Origin: Clostridia bacterium
GTDB taxonomy: Bacteria > Bacillota > Clostridia > TANB77 > CAG-465
Direction: 5' to 3'
Length of the DNA stretch: 33,659 bases
Assembly: GCA_028686615.1 (NCBI GenBank)
Contig: JAQUBQ010000005.1
Span: 1-33,659, forward strand
Made by a program: the position numbers and the translations under genes. Positions 20,329 through 33,659 of this stretch are shown here, in pieces (the first letter of the stretch is position 1; the number at the start of each line of letters is the position of its first letter). Below the pieces are notes generated by a model. The model had not been told where the DNA came from and did not search any database. It was given only the letters and a program-made list of their open reading frames with translations.

Positions 20329-22137
20329 ATGATGAAAAAGATGATGGCAATGATGATGGTGGTTATGATCTTAATGACAGTTACAACAACAGTAGGTGCA
20401 TATACTTCTACAAACAATTGGAATTCCTCTCACTGGGTTTCTTCATTAATGAATGAATGGGATGCTTATGAAGTAAGAGGACTAGACACTACAGTGCAAC
20501 GGGGACATATCCTTGTAGCCATGTATAAATCATTACAAACTAAAAATAATAGGCTAGGAATGATGCAATACAATTACAACAATAACTTCATGGATCTTAA
20601 CTATGGCAATGTATTTGTATCAAATAACAGGCTGGATTTATATGAAGTACAAAATGGAATGGGTCTTCTTCAAGCAATGGGAGTATTAAAAGGAATAGTA
20701 GTTAATGGACAACTTACCGCTCAGCTTGAAAAAGAATTATCACGGGTTGAATTTACAGCATTGGTAGTTAGGTTTAAAAAGTTAATAGGCGATATTCCAT
20801 ACAATTACAATGCATACAGTAATAATTTTGATGACATTGATCAAAATCATTGGGCATACTATGATGTGAATACAGCAAAGGAATATAACATTGTAGATGG
20901 TGTAGGATATAGAAGCTTTGCAACTGATATGGCAGTTACAACCGCACAAACTTTTAAAATAATGACAACATTCGTAAGTATTTCATACGATTTACAAAAA
21001 TATGATATCCAAGTTGGGACAGAATATGCTCGTATAATGGGATATCATACAAAAGATTCAGCTTCAGAAACTAACAATAAAAGAATAACTTCTTTTTCGC
21101 AGACGTCTTCTAATGTTAATGTAAATGTGGGTGAACAAATTGACGTTGTTGCAAATATAAGACCATATGATGCATTTAACAAGAATATTCTGTGGGAAGC
21201 TACTGATGGAAGTGGAAGCATAAGAGTAGTGTATGTTAACGAAGGTACTGTTAGGATTGAAGGATTAAGAGCTGGAACTGCTTACCTAAGGGGGACAACA
21301 ACAGATGGTTCAAACTTAATTTTGAATTATTCAGTTCGTGTAAATGATACTAACCTTTCTAGAGATATAAAAGTTAGTGAAATTAATGTAAATCCTACAA
21401 GTATCACACTTACAGTAGGGGCAAGCACAACAATTAATCCAATGGTTTACCCTTCAAATGCTACAAATAATGAACTAATATGGGAGTTAACAGGAGACTG
21501 TGTAACACTAAGTGGAAACAGAATCACAGCTATGACAGATAGAGTAGGGGTTGCGTATCTTGTTTTAAAAACAACAGATGGTTCATATGTAGAGAAAGTA
21601 ATAACCATTAGAGTTACTGCTTCAGAGCCATATGCAAATAATGTAAATGTAACTGAACAACCAGAACAAGCAACAACTCCAATGGTTACAGAAACTCCGT
21701 CAATAACACCTCAAGTTACTACAAAACCAGTAATAGAAGAAACTGTAATTCCTGTAAGTACACCAACTCCAATAATCGAAATGCCAGTAATTCCAGAAAG
21801 CACACCAATACCGGTAATTGAATCGCCAAGTGTTACCGCGGATAAAACTCCTCCAGTAGTTAAAGTTTCAATAGACAACTACGGTGGTGGGGAATATTCA
21901 ATATTAGTAGAGGTTACTGAGTTTGGTTGTGATTTCAAGCTAACAGCAGCAGATATACAAGGACTTCCAGCAAATGCAATTATTCAAGACGTTATAGAAG
22001 TAGATGGGAGAACCTATCAGATCATCATTCAAACTGATGGAAATCCATCAGCAGGTGAAATTGAAATAAGAGCTGGTATTGCTGTTGATAAAGAAGGTAA
22101 TGCTTCTAAAGCAGTAACTACTAGATATAGTTTCTAG
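20329..22137 (+). CDS. Secreted SLH-like and bacterial Ig-like (BIG2) domain surface protein
   Basis: Signal peptide MMKKMMAMMMVVMILMTVTTTVGAYT; SLH-like segments (LSRVEFTALVVRFKKL ... FDDIDQNHWAYYDVNTAKEYNIVDGVGY); BIG2-like INVNPTSITLTVGASTTINPMVYPSNATNNELIWEL; Pro/Thr-rich linker. Confidence 0.82.
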   Translation: MMKKMMAMMMVVMILMTVTTTVGAYTSTNNWNSSHWVSSLMNEWDAYEVRGLDTTVQRGHILVAMYKSLQTKNNRLGMMQYNYNNNFMDLNYGNVFVSNNRLDLYEVQNGMGLLQAMGVLKGIVVNGQLTAQLEKELSRVEFTALVVRFKKLIGDIPYNYNAYSNNFDDIDQNHWAYYDVNTAKEYNIVDGVGYRSFATDMAVTTAQTFKIMTTFVSISYDLQKYDIQVGTEYARIMGYHTKDSASETNNKRITSFSQTSSNVNVNVGEQIDVVANIRPYDAFNKNILWEATDGSGSIRVVYVNEGTVRIEGLRAGTAYLRGTTTDGSNLILNYSVRVNDTNLSRDIKVSEINVNPTSITLTVGASTTINPMVYPSNATNNELIWELTGDCVTLSGNRITAMTDRVGVAYLVLKTTDGSYVEKVITIRVTASEPYANNVNVTEQPEQATTPMVTETPSITPQVTTKPVIEETVIPVSTPTPIIEMPVIPESTPIPVIESPSVTADKTPPVVKVSIDNYGGGEYSILVEVTEFGCDFKLTAADIQGLPANAIIQDVIEVDGRTYQIIIQTDGNPSAGEIEIRAGIAVDKEGNASKAVTTRYSF

Positions 22138-22143
22138 CTCTCA

Positions 22144-22178
22144 TAAGGTCAGGATGTTTTTCCTGGCCTCTTTCTTGT
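22144..22178 (+). terminator. Rho-independent terminator
   Basis: aggtcagga-tgtttt-tcctggcctctttctt. Confidence 0.6.
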
Positions 22179-22253
22179 CTTATTTTCACTATTATGGTAT
22201 AAAGCTTTAGAAAAAGTGCAGAATATATTGCAAAAGAAAAATATGTGATGTAA

Positions 22254-23294
<1,041 letters not shown>

Positions 23295-23305
23295 ACTAAT
23301 ATGGT

Positions 23306-23330
23306 TTTAGGCTCAATTCTTGAGCCTAAA
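23306..23330. other. Perfect 11-bp stem hairpin between gapA and pgk
   Basis: tttaggctcaa-ttc-ttgagcctaaa, no strong U-tract. Confidence 0.7.
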
Positions 23331-23363
23331 TGTATTTATATAGTTAATAGTGAGGAGGAACTT

Positions 23364-24545
23364 ATGCTGTCAAAAAAAAGTGTACAAGATATAGATGTAA
23401 AAGGTAAAAGAATACTTTTAAGGTGTGACTTTAATGTTCCATTAGATTTAGAAACAAAAACAACAATTACAAATGATAAAAGAATATTAGAATCTATGAG
23501 AACGATTAATTATTTGATTGAAAATGATGCAAAAGTAATATTATGCTCACATATAGGAAAAACAAAAGAAAAACTTAGCCTTAAACCGGTGGCAAATAGA
23601 CTTGAAGAGCTACTAGGAAAAAAGGTTGAACTTCTAGAAGAAATAATAGGAGAAAATGTAAAAGAAAAAGTTAATAAAATGAATAACGGAGATGTAGTAT
23701 TACTTGAGAATGTTAGAATGTTTGAGGAAGAAGAAGCATGTGGTGATTCTTTTTCAAAAGAATTAGCATCACTTGCAGAAATATATGTAAATGATGCATT
23801 CGGAACAGCACATAGAGCACATGCATCTACATATGGAGTGGCAAAGTATTTACCTGCAGTTTGTGGGTTTTTAATTGAAAAAGAACTAGAGGCGTTAGAT
23901 AAAAGCATAAACAATCCAATAAGACCACTTGTTGCAATACTTGGTGGAGCAAAAGTTTCAAGCAAGATTGGAGTTATAACAGCATTACTTGATAAAGTGG
24001 ATACAGTACTTATTGGAGGAGGAATGACATATACTTTTGTAAAAGCACTAGGTGGAAATATAGGAAAATCAATTTGTGAAAATGATAAACTAGACATAGC
24101 TAAGAAAATATTAGAAAAAGCAAAAGAAAAAGGTATACAATTTATTCTACCTTCAGATTCTCTAGTTGCAGATGATTTTTCAAATGATGCGAATATAATG
24201 GTTGTTCCAACTAATAAAATTCCAGAAGATTATGAAGGAGTTGATATTGGTCCGAAGACTATAGAAAAATACAAGGAAATAATAATAAATGCTGGAACAG
24301 TTGTATGGAATGGTCCAGTAGGAGTGTTTGAATTGGATAATTTTGCAAATGGAACAAAAGAAATAGCAGAAGTACTAGCAAATGGTAATGCAATAAGTAT
24401 TATTGGTGGAGGAGATAGTGCAGCTGCGGTTTCAAAGTTTAACCTTGAAGAAAAAATGAGTCATGTATCAACAGGAGGAGGAGCTTCCTTGGAATTTATG
24501 GAAGGAAAAGAACTTCCAGGAATAAAAGCATTAATGGATAAATAA
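23364..24545 (+). CDS. pgk: Phosphoglycerate kinase
   Basis: KRILLRCDFNVPL, LENVRMFEEEEACGD, NDAFGTAHRAHAST, GGGDSAAAV, STGGGASLEFMEGKELPG. Start at 23364 preceded by SD gaggagg. Confidence 0.97.
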   Translation: MLSKKSVQDIDVKGKRILLRCDFNVPLDLETKTTITNDKRILESMRTINYLIENDAKVILCSHIGKTKEKLSLKPVANRLEELLGKKVELLEEIIGENVKEKVNKMNNGDVVLLENVRMFEEEEACGDSFSKELASLAEIYVNDAFGTAHRAHASTYGVAKYLPAVCGFLIEKELEALDKSINNPIRPLVAILGGAKVSSKIGVITALLDKVDTVLIGGGMTYTFVKALGGNIGKSICENDKLDIAKKILEKAKEKGIQFILPSDSLVADDFSNDANIMVVPTNKIPEDYEGVDIGPKTIEKYKEIIINAGTVVWNGPVGVFELDNFANGTKEIAEVLANGNAISIIGGGDSAAAVSKFNLEEKMSHVSTGGGASLEFMEGKELPGIKALMDK

Positions 24546-24565
24546 TTATAAGGGGTATAATTGGT

Positions 24566-25042
24566 ATGAGGTTTAAAGTAAATTTAAATATATTAGTAAA
24601 GAATATTATAATATTAATAGTGGTAATTGCAGTAATACTTTTATGCATATTTTTGCCAGGTTCAGGGAGCTTTAAACCAAATGTAACTAAATCTAGATAT
24701 CGTTCAAATAAAAGTGCAATTAAATTAAAAAATGTATATGAAGAAGAAGGCCGTAAAGAAGAATTTTTGATGGAAGTTTCAAAAATACAAGAAACAATTT
24801 CAAAATTATTACTAGAAAGCAATGTAGTTAATGAGGCAACTTTAAAAACGAAGATAAAGGAATTAAACAAAGAGCTTAAAAAAGATGACTGGAATAAAAT
24901 TGGAATTCCAATTCCGGCATTTTGGGTAGGTATCTGGGAAATAAATAGTAAAGGAACAGTAAAGTTTAAGTTTATAAAAAAGGATGCTGAACCATCTTGG
25001 ATAAAAGATGAAGATGTTATAATGCACATTGAAGAAAATTAA
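24566..25042 (+). CDS. Hypothetical single-TM protein within the glycolytic cluster
   Basis: 158-aa ORF; N-terminal TM NIIILIVVIAVILLCIFLPG; hydrophilic C-terminus; tightly spaced between pgk and tpiA. Confidence 0.75.
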   Translation: MRFKVNLNILVKNIIILIVVIAVILLCIFLPGSGSFKPNVTKSRYRSNKSAIKLKNVYEEEGRKEEFLMEVSKIQETISKLLLESNVVNEATLKTKIKELNKELKKDDWNKIGIPIPAFWVGIWEINSKGTVKFKFIKKDAEPSWIKDEDVIMHIEEN

Positions 25043-25060
25043 AAGAAGAGAGGTAAGTGT

Positions 25061-25810
25061 ATGGCTAGGAAAAAGGTAATTGTAGGAAACTGGAAAATGA
25101 ATAACACAATAAAAGAATCTTTAGAATTTATAAATAACATGAAATACAAAATGGATACAAATATAGTGGATGTTGGAATATGCCCGCAGTATTTAGCGCT
25201 TAGTAAAATTAAAGAGGAAACAAAGGGGACAAACATTAAGATTGGAGCCCAAAACGTACATTTTGCAGATAATGGTGCATATACGGGTGAAGTTAGTACA
25301 AAAATGCTAGAAGAACTAGAACTAGACTATTGCATTATAGGTCATAGTGAGAGAAGACAATATTTTAATGAAACTGATGAAACAGTAAATAAAAAGTTAC
25401 ATAAGGTTCTACAAACTGGAATGATACCTATTGTTTGTGTTGGTGAAGTTCTTAAAGAAAGGGAAGAAAACATTCATTTTGAAGTAGTTGAAAAACAAGT
25501 AGAGGCTGCTTTCAAAGATATAGAAATATTAGAAATTCAAAAATGTATCATTGCTTATGAACCGGTTTGGGCAATTGGTACAGGTAAAACTGCAACGTCA
25601 GTCCAAGCAGAAGAAATGTGTAAATATATAAGAGAAATAATAGCAAACCTTTATTCAAAAGAAGTAGCTGAAAAAGTAAGGATACAATACGGAGGAAGTG
25701 TTAATTCTGGAAATGCTAAGGAAATACTTAACATGCCTAATATCGATGGAGCATTAGTAGGAGGAGCTAGTTTAAAAGTAGAATTTATAGAAATAATAAA
25801 AGCAGTGTAG
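25061..25810 (+). CDS. tpiA: Triosephosphate isomerase
   Basis: [44 protein letters not shown]. Confidence 0.97.
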   Translation: MARKKVIVGNWKMNNTIKESLEFINNMKYKMDTNIVDVGICPQYLALSKIKEETKGTNIKIGAQNVHFADNGAYTGEVSTKMLEELELDYCIIGHSERRQYFNETDETVNKKLHKVLQTGMIPIVCVGEVLKEREENIHFEVVEKQVEAAFKDIEILEIQKCIIAYEPVWAIGTGKTATSVQAEEMCKYIREIIANLYSKEVAEKVRIQYGGSVNSGNAKEILNMPNIDGALVGGASLKVEFIEIIKAV

Positions 25811-25844
25811 TAATGTAGTAAATAAAAAACGTAAGGAGTATTTT

Positions 25845-27384
25845 ATGAGTAAAAAACAATATATGATTATGATCTTAGACGGTATAGGATTAAATGATGA
25901 AGAGGAAGGAAATGCATATAAACAAGCAAAAACACCTAACTTGGATCGATTACTAAGTGAGTATCCAAACTCTATTTTAGATGCAAAAGGACTTGCTGTA
26001 GGACTTCCAGAAGGGCAGATGGGTAATTCTGAGGTAGGACATATGACAATGGGAGTAGGAAGAATTATATATCAAGATTTGGCTTTAATCACAAAGGAAA
26101 TAGAAGAATCTAAGTTTTTTGAAAGAGAAGCTTTTAAAAATGCTATTAAACATGTAAAAGAAAATAATAGCTCACTTCATTTAATGGGACTTTTATCAGA
26201 TGGAGGAGTACATTCACATATAGAACATTTATACGCAATACTAAAATTGGCTAAAGAAAATAATATAGAAAAAGTATATATACATGCATTTATGGATGGC
26301 AGGGATACAGCAGTTACTTCAGGTATGGATTATCTGAAGGAAACAGAGATTAAATGTAAAGAAATAGGAGTAGGAAAAATAGCAACCATTTCAGGAAGAT
26401 TTTATGCAATGGATAGGGACAATAGATGGGAAAGAGTTGAAAAAGCATATGATGCAATTGTTCTTCGGAGAGGGTGAAAAATTTAAAACTGTACAAAAAG
26501 CAATAGAAAACTCATACGAAGCTCAAGAATTTGATGAATTTATAAAACCTATAGTTATAACAGATGAAAACAGTGAAGCTATAGGAAATATTAAAGATGA
26601 CGATACAGTAATATTTTTCAATTTTAGATCAGATAGAGGAAGAGAACTTACAAGAGCTATTATAGAAACAAAATTTGACAAATTTGAAAGAAAAGGTAAT
26701 ACAAATAATATAAAGTTTGTAACAATGACAGAATATGATAAAACATTTGATAATATTGAAGTGGTATATAAAAGGGATAAAGTAAAAAACACCCTTGGAG
26801 AATATTTAAGCAAAAACAGAAAAACGCAACTACGTATTGCAGAAACAGAAAAATACGCTCATGTTACATTCTTCTTTAATGGTGGAGAAGAAAAGAAATA
26901 TAATGGAGAAGAAAGAATACTAATACAATCACCAAAGGTCTCTACTTATGATGAAAAACCTGAAATGTCAGCATATGAAATAACTGATAAAGTAATGGAA
27001 GCAATTGATAGCAAAAAGTTTGATGTTATAATACTTAACTATGCAAATGGAGATATGGTAGGCCACACAGGTAATCTAGAGAAGGCAATAGAAGGGTTAG
27101 AAGCAGTCGATAAATGTGTTGGGAAAGTTATATCAAAACTTGAAGAAGTTGAAGGAGAAGCAATTATAACTGCTGATCACGGTAATTGTGAAGAAATGAT
27201 AGATTTAAAAACAGGGGATATAATTACTTCTCATACAACAAATCCTGTTCCAGTTATATTAATATCAAAGAGGGTAAAAAGTTTAACTGAGGGAGGACTT
27301 AGAGATGTTCCGGTAACATTATTAGACCTGATGGGAATGGAAATACCAAAAGAAATGACAGGGAGATCATTAATAAATTTCTAA
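25845..27384 (+). CDS. gpmI: 2,3-bisphosphoglycerate-independent phosphoglycerate mutase, encoded with a +1 shift at CGGA (26466)
   Basis: N-terminal ORF 25845-26477 ([58 protein letters not shown]) and C-terminal ORF 26404-27384 ([61 protein letters not shown]). They join exactly by skipping the C at 26466, giving IVL-G-EGEKF. Confidence 0.93.
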
Positions 27385-27406
27385 TAAAGAGAGGGGGATT
27401 AGATAA

Positions 27407-29616
<2,210 letters not shown>

Positions 29617-29617
29617 A

Positions 29618-29658
29618 AATAAAGACATACACTATTTTCAAAATAGTGTATGTCTTTT
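29618..29658. terminator. Bidirectional terminator after eno
   Basis: aaagacatacactattttc-aaaatagtgtatgtctttt. Confidence 0.85.
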
Positions 29659-29669
29659 ATATTTTAAAT

Positions 29670-30329
29670 TTATGCAATAAATTTATTTCCAAATCTAATA
29701 CCAATAAACATGAAGAACAATATAGCAAAAAACACTAATGAAAAAGAAAACAAGCTTGCTGATAATATATGAAAAAACAAAAGTTGTTTTTCGTTATTAA
29801 TGTTTTGATTTTCAGAAGGTATTATTTTTGATAAATCAATGGATACTTTCTCCTTTTCAGAAGGCTCGCTATGTTCATTATTACTAATTTCATCAGAAGA
29901 AGCTGTTAATGTTTTTTTTATAGTTTTTTTAAATACTTTAGTTATAAAAAATTTATAAGTTTTTTCCCAGATCTTTTTGTAATCAAGTGTAACTAGTTTT
30001 AAGATATATGCTTGTAATAATATAAAAACAATAAAAGATACAAAAATAGTAATAAATACAAGTAAAGTATTGTTAAAAGTGTATTCCCAATTCATGATAT
30101 TGTAATATATAAAATCAAAAGCATTTATTTTTAATTTGTTTAAAATAAAGTTTGCAACAAACAATATAAATGTAAATGAAAGTATTGATAACAATGAGGG
30201 TAGCAGCATATTAACAAACTCTATTTTTTTACCTGATACTATAAATATACTTGCTTGTTGAACTGAGCCTATTGTTACAAGCAAAAGCAGTAAAATAAGC
30301 AACACAAACATAAATAATATAAATCCCAT
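29670..30329 (-). CDS. Hypothetical multi-TM membrane protein
   Basis: 219-aa ORF with about four hydrophobic segments and a charged central loop; no recognised family. Confidence 0.65.
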   Translation of the reverse strand: MGFILFMFVLLILLLLLVTIGSVQQASIFIVSGKKIEFVNMLLPSLLSILSFTFILFVANFILNKLKINAFDFIYYNIMNWEYTFNNTLLVFITIFVSFIVFILLQAYILKLVTLDYKKIWEKTYKFFITKVFKKTIKKTLTASSDEISNNEHSEPSEKEKVSIDLSKIIPSENQNINNEKQLLFFHILSASLFSFSLVFFAILFFMFIGIRFGNKFIA

Positions 30330-30772
30330 AGAAACTCCAATCGACCTATAATAGCTTCACTATTATAATACGTTAAAAATATTATATAGAATATTTTTTT
30401 AATTGTCAAATATTCTTTTGCTATATACTAATTCTAAACATACATAAGTTTATATAAAAACAAAGTGTGTTTTATTATAAGGGAATCGCTGTGAAAACGT
30501 TATAAATAAAATGTATTATTGTTAAGAGATAATTAACAATAATACTGTAAAGGATTTTATTATTAAGTATAATAATAAAAAATAAGAAGGATTGATAAGA
30601 ACTGTTATTTGTATAAAAAAGTCATATAATAAGAGCAAGGTAATTTTAATGAGTTGCCTTGTTTTTGAATATTAAAAATGATAAAATATACTAATCAAAT
30701 ACACTTTATTTATGTTTAACATCATCTAGTATTACTGAATACCACATAATGAAGTAATAAAAGGAGGCAAAT

Positions 30773-32719
30773 GTGTTTAAAATAAATTCAAAATATAAAC
30801 CATCTGGAGATCAACCTAGAGCTATTAAGCAACTAGTAAATGGAATAAAAAACGGCAAGAAACATCAAACACTACTTGGTGTGACAGGCTCTGGAAAAAC
30901 ATTTACAATTGCAAATGTAATAGAACAAGTTCAAAAGCCTACAATTGTAATGGCACATAATAAAACACTCGCAGGACAACTGTATTCTGAGTTTAAGGAG
31001 TTATTTCCTAATAATTCGGTTGAATATTTTATTTCATATTTTGACTATTTCCAACCAGAAGCATATATAGTCTCTACAGATACATATATAGAAAAAGATA
31101 GTAGTGTTAATGACGAGATAGACAGATTAAGGCATAGCGCTACAGCAGCACTGTTTGAACGTAAGGATGTAATCATAATAGCCTCAGTTTCAGCAATATA
31201 TTCACTTGGAGATCCAGAACAATATTCTAATTTAACACTTTCAATTAGAGAAGGAATGGAAAAACCAAGAGATGAAGTATTACAGAAGTTAGTAGAACTT
31301 CAATATGAAAGAAATGATATAGAGTTTGTTAGAGGAAAATTCAGAGTAAAAGGTGATATAGTAGATGTTTTCCCAGCAGGAATTGATGAACATGCAGTTA
31401 GGATAGAATTTTTTGGTGATGAAATAGATAAAATATCATATATACATCCAGTAACAGGAAAAACTATTGCAAGAATAAAACATGATTTGATATATCCAAA
31501 ATCACATTATGTTACATCAAAAGAGTTTGTAGATGTAGCAATAGAAAAGATAAAAAAAGAACTAGAAGAAAGATTGGAAGAACTTAGAAAAGAAGATAAA
31601 ATAGTTGAAGCTTATAGGCTAGAACAAAGAGTAAATTTTGACATTGAAATGTTACAAGAAACAGGATTTTGTCAAGGTATAGAGAACTACTCCATTTATT
31701 TAAGTGATCGTGAAAGAGGAAGCTCACCATATACATTATTTGATTATTTAGGTGATGATTTCTTAGTTGTAGTAGATGAATCGCATGCTACAATTCCTCA
31801 AATAGGAGCTATGTATAATGGGGACAGAGCAAGAAAAACAACACTTGTAGAACATGGGTTTAGATTACCTTCTGCTCTTGACAATAGACCACTTAAATTT
31901 GAAGAATGGGAGAATAAAGCAAAACAAGTAATATATGTAAGTGCAACTCCTGGGAATTATGAATTAAATATAAGTAATGAAATTGCAGAACAAATTATAA
32001 GACCTACAGGATTAATAGATCCAGAAATTATTGTAAAACCTACTGATGGGCAAATAGAAGATTTAATTAATAATATTAATAGAATTGTTGAAAACAAAGA
32101 GAGGGTTCTTGTTACTACACTTACTAAAAAAATGTCAGAAGAACTTACTAGTTATTTAGAAGGTAAAGGAATAAAAGTTAGATATATGCATTCTGATATT
32201 AAAGCATTAGAAAGATTAGATATCCTTAGAGATTTAAGAATAGGGAAATTTGATGTTCTAGTAGGAATAAATTTACTTAGAGAAGGGTTAGATCTTCCAG
32301 AAGTTGCACTTGTTGCAATACTTGATGCAGATAAAGAAGGTTTTTTAAGAAGTGAGAGATCTCTTATACAAACAATAGGAAGAGCAGCAAGAAATAGCAA
32401 AGGAAAAGTTATAATGTATGCAGATGAACTTACAAATTCTATGGAAAAGGCAATAAAAGAAACAAATAGAAGAAGAAAAATACAAAAGGAATATAACGAA
32501 AAGAATGGTATAGTACCAGCATCTATAAAGAAAGATGTTAGAGAAAGCATAAAGGCAACCTTTACAGACGAAGAAGTAAATGTTGATGTAAAAACAGGTG
32601 AAACAGTAGAAGAAATGATAGATAGATTAACCGAAGAAATGTTTTCATATGCAAAAAAATATGAGTTTGAAAAAGCAGCAATGATAAGAGATTTAATAAA
32701 AGATTTAAAAGAGAGTTAG
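30773..32719 (+). CDS. uvrB: Excinuclease ABC subunit B
   Basis: [99 protein letters not shown]-terminal UVR motif. GTG start with SD aaggagg. Confidence 0.97.
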   Translation: MFKINSKYKPSGDQPRAIKQLVNGIKNGKKHQTLLGVTGSGKTFTIANVIEQVQKPTIVMAHNKTLAGQLYSEFKELFPNNSVEYFISYFDYFQPEAYIVSTDTYIEKDSSVNDEIDRLRHSATAALFERKDVIIIASVSAIYSLGDPEQYSNLTLSIREGMEKPRDEVLQKLVELQYERNDIEFVRGKFRVKGDIVDVFPAGIDEHAVRIEFFGDEIDKISYIHPVTGKTIARIKHDLIYPKSHYVTSKEFVDVAIEKIKKELEERLEELRKEDKIVEAYRLEQRVNFDIEMLQETGFCQGIENYSIYLSDRERGSSPYTLFDYLGDDFLVVVDESHATIPQIGAMYNGDRARKTTLVEHGFRLPSALDNRPLKFEEWENKAKQVIYVSATPGNYELNISNEIAEQIIRPTGLIDPEIIVKPTDGQIEDLINNINRIVENKERVLVTTLTKKMSEELTSYLEGKGIKVRYMHSDIKALERLDILRDLRIGKFDVLVGINLLREGLDLPEVALVAILDADKEGFLRSERSLIQTIGRAARNSKGKVIMYADELTNSMEKAIKETNRRRKIQKEYNEKNGIVPASIKKDVRESIKATFTDEEVNVDVKTGETVEEMIDRLTEEMFSYAKKYEFEKAAMIRDLIKDLKES

Positions 32720-32721
32720 GC

Positions 32722-32762
32722 ATTACCCTTTCTGTTAAAAAGATTACAGAAAGGGTATATTT
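32722..32762 (+). terminator. Terminator after uvrB
   Basis: taccctttctgt-taaaaagatt-acagaaagggtatattt. Confidence 0.75.
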
Positions 32763-32823
32763 AATAGCTATAAAACAAAGAAAACAAATAAAGCAGGTGT
32801 CGAATTATGTCACACGATTACTG

Positions 32824-32852
32824 TTGACAAATAGATAATACCATATTATACT
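32824..32852 (+). promoter_or_regulatory. Putative sigma-70 promoter upstream of the TnpB-like remnant
   Basis: TTGACA (32824-32829), 17-nt spacer, TATACT (32847-32852). Confidence 0.5.
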
Positions 32853-33008
32853 TTTTTATAGTACTGTGTGGCACACAGGAAATAAATGCATGATTATCAT
32901 GAATCTGACTATAGCAGAATGTCATAAAATTAATCGTTAAATTTTTTCTTTATAATTCTTTCTTTAAAATTCAAAAAAATTAAATCTAAAAATTCAAGGA
33001 GTATATTT

Positions 33009-33545
33009 ATGTCTAATAAAATTTTAACGTACACGTATAGGATATATCCGAATAAAATTCAAAAAAATATAATTAATAATACAATTAAAGAATGTAATAA
33101 ATATTATTCTCTTGTATTTACTGAATTAGTAAAAAATGAAAAGGCAGAACAAGAGTATTATAAAAAACTATTATTACAAAAAAAATCTATACCTAAATCA
33201 AATAAAAAGATTAATCTAAATAATTTTACTAAAATTGATTGTGTAAAAAACTTAGGTAAGACTGATTTACAAGCAGTGAAAAATGAAATATTTAAATTAC
33301 AAACAAGATATAAAAAATATTATATGGGAAAAGGAAAATTTCCACAGAATTCACGTTCTAAAAAGGAGATATATGAAACGAAAGTAATAAAAATTTACTG
33401 TAATAAACTAAAATTGCCAGTTGTAGGTAATATTAAAGCTAAGATTCATAGAGAGATAAAAGAGGGAGATAAAATAAAAAGAGTATTTGTAAAAAAAGAC
33501 TCTAAAAACAAATATTATGTTGGTTTGATTATGTTAACAAAATAA
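33009..33545 (+). pseudogene. Truncated TnpB/OrfB-like (IS200/IS605 family accessory) N-terminal fragment
   Basis: 178 aa; TYTYRIYPNKIQKNIINNTIKECNKYYSLVFTEL resembles the TnpB N-terminal segment. The ORF ends before the RuvC-like catalytic region and zinc finger. Confidence 0.6.
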
Positions 33546-33659
33546 CAATTGCCAATTTGTGTAAAACCCTAATATATATGAATCATTAATTGCTAAAATG
33601 GTGAGAAATATGATATAATACAAGATGGTGATTTTTAAAATGAATGATAAATTAATAAT

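Noticed and set aside
20329-22137. Selective CGG-G frameshift in the SLH protein
   Set aside because: The zero frame is intact through the SLH and Ig-like domains; shifting at 20500 or 20743 would break it.

Overview
AT-rich chromosomal segment, probably from a Firmicutes/Clostridia-type bacterium (spoVT, spoVB-like, sigA, low-GC codon usage). It holds mostly housekeeping genes: KAP-like P-loop NTPase, spoVT, a GLUG-repeat surface protein, Lon-like protease, rpoD, rimI/tsaB/tsaE, spoVB/murJ-like flippase, HU, murD, pgsA, ligA, rnpB, tRNA-Leu, a prepilin-leader LRR protein, an SLH/Ig-like surface protein, a glycolytic cluster gapA-pgk-x-tpiA-gpmI-y-eno, uvrB, and a TnpB remnant. The main discovery candidate concerns three genes that look broken in the ORF track: the GLUG protein (twice), ligA and gpmI. 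All four breaks are +1 frameshifts at the same tetranucleotide, an in-frame CGG codon followed by A (CGG-A, at 5242, 5324, 17240, 26466). Dropping the C so that GGA is read as the next codon restores each protein exactly, with correct length against homologues or sibling repeats and the expected Gly in GpmI. By hand scan I found only four other in-frame CGG codons (rpoD x2, SLH protein x2). They are followed by G or C and are read normally as Arg, including the conserved Arg of the RERIRQIE motif of sigma-70. This suggests sequence-specific +1 frameshifting or quadruplet decoding at CGGA, tolerated even in essential genes, rather than pseudogenes or random error.
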